From Lithospermum erythrorhizon (Eukaryota > Streptophyta > Magnoliopsida > Boraginales > Boraginaceae), in the NCBI GenBank assembly GCA_019722365.1, contig JADFUC010000750.1:806001-870000 (forward strand): a DNA stretch of 64,000 bases. The letters are read 5' to 3'. Every line of letters begins with the position of its first letter. Positions within the stretch are counted from its first letter, which is position 1. This document shows positions 63,401 to 64,000 of this stretch, one piece after another. Below the pieces are notes generated by a model, which made no database searches, was not told the DNA's origin, and saw only the letters and a program-made list of their open reading frames with translations. Position numbers and translations under genes: made by a program.

Positions 63401-63989
63401 CCACAATCCAAATAAAGATCATAACTTTAATCACAACATATCAAAAAACAAACAATACCAACAAAACCAATCCCAAAATCCAATCCTCAATTCTTGTTTC
63501 CAGTGGATGAACTAAGAAGGCAGTCGCTCCTCGAAAATTTTGAAAAATAAACTTTCACTATTAAACAATAGAATTTTATCATTCCGTTTATTAAAATAGC
63601 TAAGTTCTTCATCCTACGACTTTTTTTATTTGTCTAATATTAATTCATTCGCCACCTTTATACAGAATTCCGGTTCCATCACTACTTCTATAAATACATA
63701 TAAACATGGTTTCAAGAAATACAAAAAAAAACATATAAATACATACAGGGTCTTTGTATAAGTGAAAAACAGCAGGATTGAGATATTGTTGACGCTTTTT
63801 CAATATTTGTGCTGCAGAGGGGCCAGTATAAGGAGGAGGAACATAGTCAAAAGGGGGCATTTTATTGAGAATGGCTTCATTTTCTTGATAAATGTTGCTT
63901 GTTTGTGCTGAGGTGGAGAATGATCTAGGGGTAAAAATTGAACGTTTTTTTGTAGAGATTTCTCTAAGAGGGAAAATAATTCTCCTCAT
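60440..63989 (-). CDS. alanine--glyoxylate aminotransferase 2-like, mitochondrial (9 exons)
   Basis: Minus-strand exons: 63989-63747, 63395-63165, 62646-62476, 62058-61915, 61781-61602, 61216-60991, 60879-60766, 60676-60590, 60483-60440; 480 codons, 479 residues, close to the plant AGT2/AGT3 homologues (about 477). It is a class III PLP-dependent aminotransferase (AGXT2 family: alanine with glyoxylate; some members act on beta-alanine in pyrimidine breakdown). Seen in order: [34 protein letters not shown] (phosphate-binding turn), [29 protein letters not shown] (Asp for the cofactor ring), [18 protein letters not shown] with the Schiff-base Lys at residue 323 exactly at the exon 5/6 join, [17 protein letters not shown], and [13 protein letters not shown]. 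The N-terminus ([24 protein letters not shown]) is a basic, Ser-rich mitochondrial presequence. The promoter lies beyond the window. Confidence 0.93.
62766..62880. other. GC-richer patch in aminotransferase intron 2, possible SINE scrap
   Basis: CTCCTGCCTAAGCAGGATAA is a short palindrome, and AACACTATCTACTAC also occurs in WRKY33-like intron 1 near 25878. Too little to classify. Confidence 0.25.
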
Positions 63990-64000
63990 ATTTGATACTA

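Noticed and set aside
1..64000. CRISPR array, tRNA or rRNA genes
   Set aside because: No regular direct-repeat/spacer pattern and no recognisable cloverleaf or rRNA words; this is eukaryotic nuclear DNA.

Overview
This is a plant nuclear window. It is AT-rich, has many spliced genes with GT-AG introns, and is dotted with Stowaway-type MITEs, a decayed hAT element and a Mutator-like element. The proteins (group IX ERF, group I WRKY, CHX exchanger, listerin, FBL3) point to a eudicot. I cannot name the species.

Layout: about 0-14 kb is gene-poor. It has one intronless ERF gene (2061-2897, minus) followed by LTR-like fragments, a foldback element, a degenerate tandem array, a long-TIR Mutator-like element and two back-to-back MITEs. 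From 14.3 to 26.3 kb there are three genes: a NUDT8-like Nudix hydrolase (plus, 8 exons), a CHX cation/H+ exchanger (minus, 3 exons) and a WRKY33-like factor (minus, 5 exons). From about 28 to 32.3 kb lies a hAT element with a broken transposase and two minisatellites. From 33 to 64 kb the window is gene-dense: FBL3-like F-box/LRR (minus, 8 exons), a decayed U2B'' copy (minus), mitoribosomal mS29/DAP3 (plus, 7 exons), the ribosome-quality-control E3 ligase listerin/LTN1 (minus, 16 exons over 11.8 kb) and a mitochondrial alanine-glyoxylate aminotransferase 2-like gene (minus, 9 exons, its ATG 11 bases from the window end).

I built the exon models by hand from splice signals and reading frame. 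Each intact gene sums to a whole number of codons with a length close to what I recall for its family: NUDT8-like 354 aa, CHX 801, WRKY33-like 520, FBL3-like 670, DAP3 436, LTN1 1849, AGT2-like 479.

The genes do not form an obvious pathway or cluster. ERF and WRKY33-type factors are both defence/stress regulators, and DAP3 and listerin both concern ribosomes, but I read these adjacencies as ordinary chance. I found no convincing undescribed system. The most useful oddities are an out-of-frame 59-bp duplication inside the ERF coding region, a U2B'' copy with a ruined 5' half and an intact C-terminal RRM, a CHX protein with Ser-Gly where CHX17-type exchangers have Asn-Asp, and minisatellites inside the hAT element, one of them apparently within a transposase intron.
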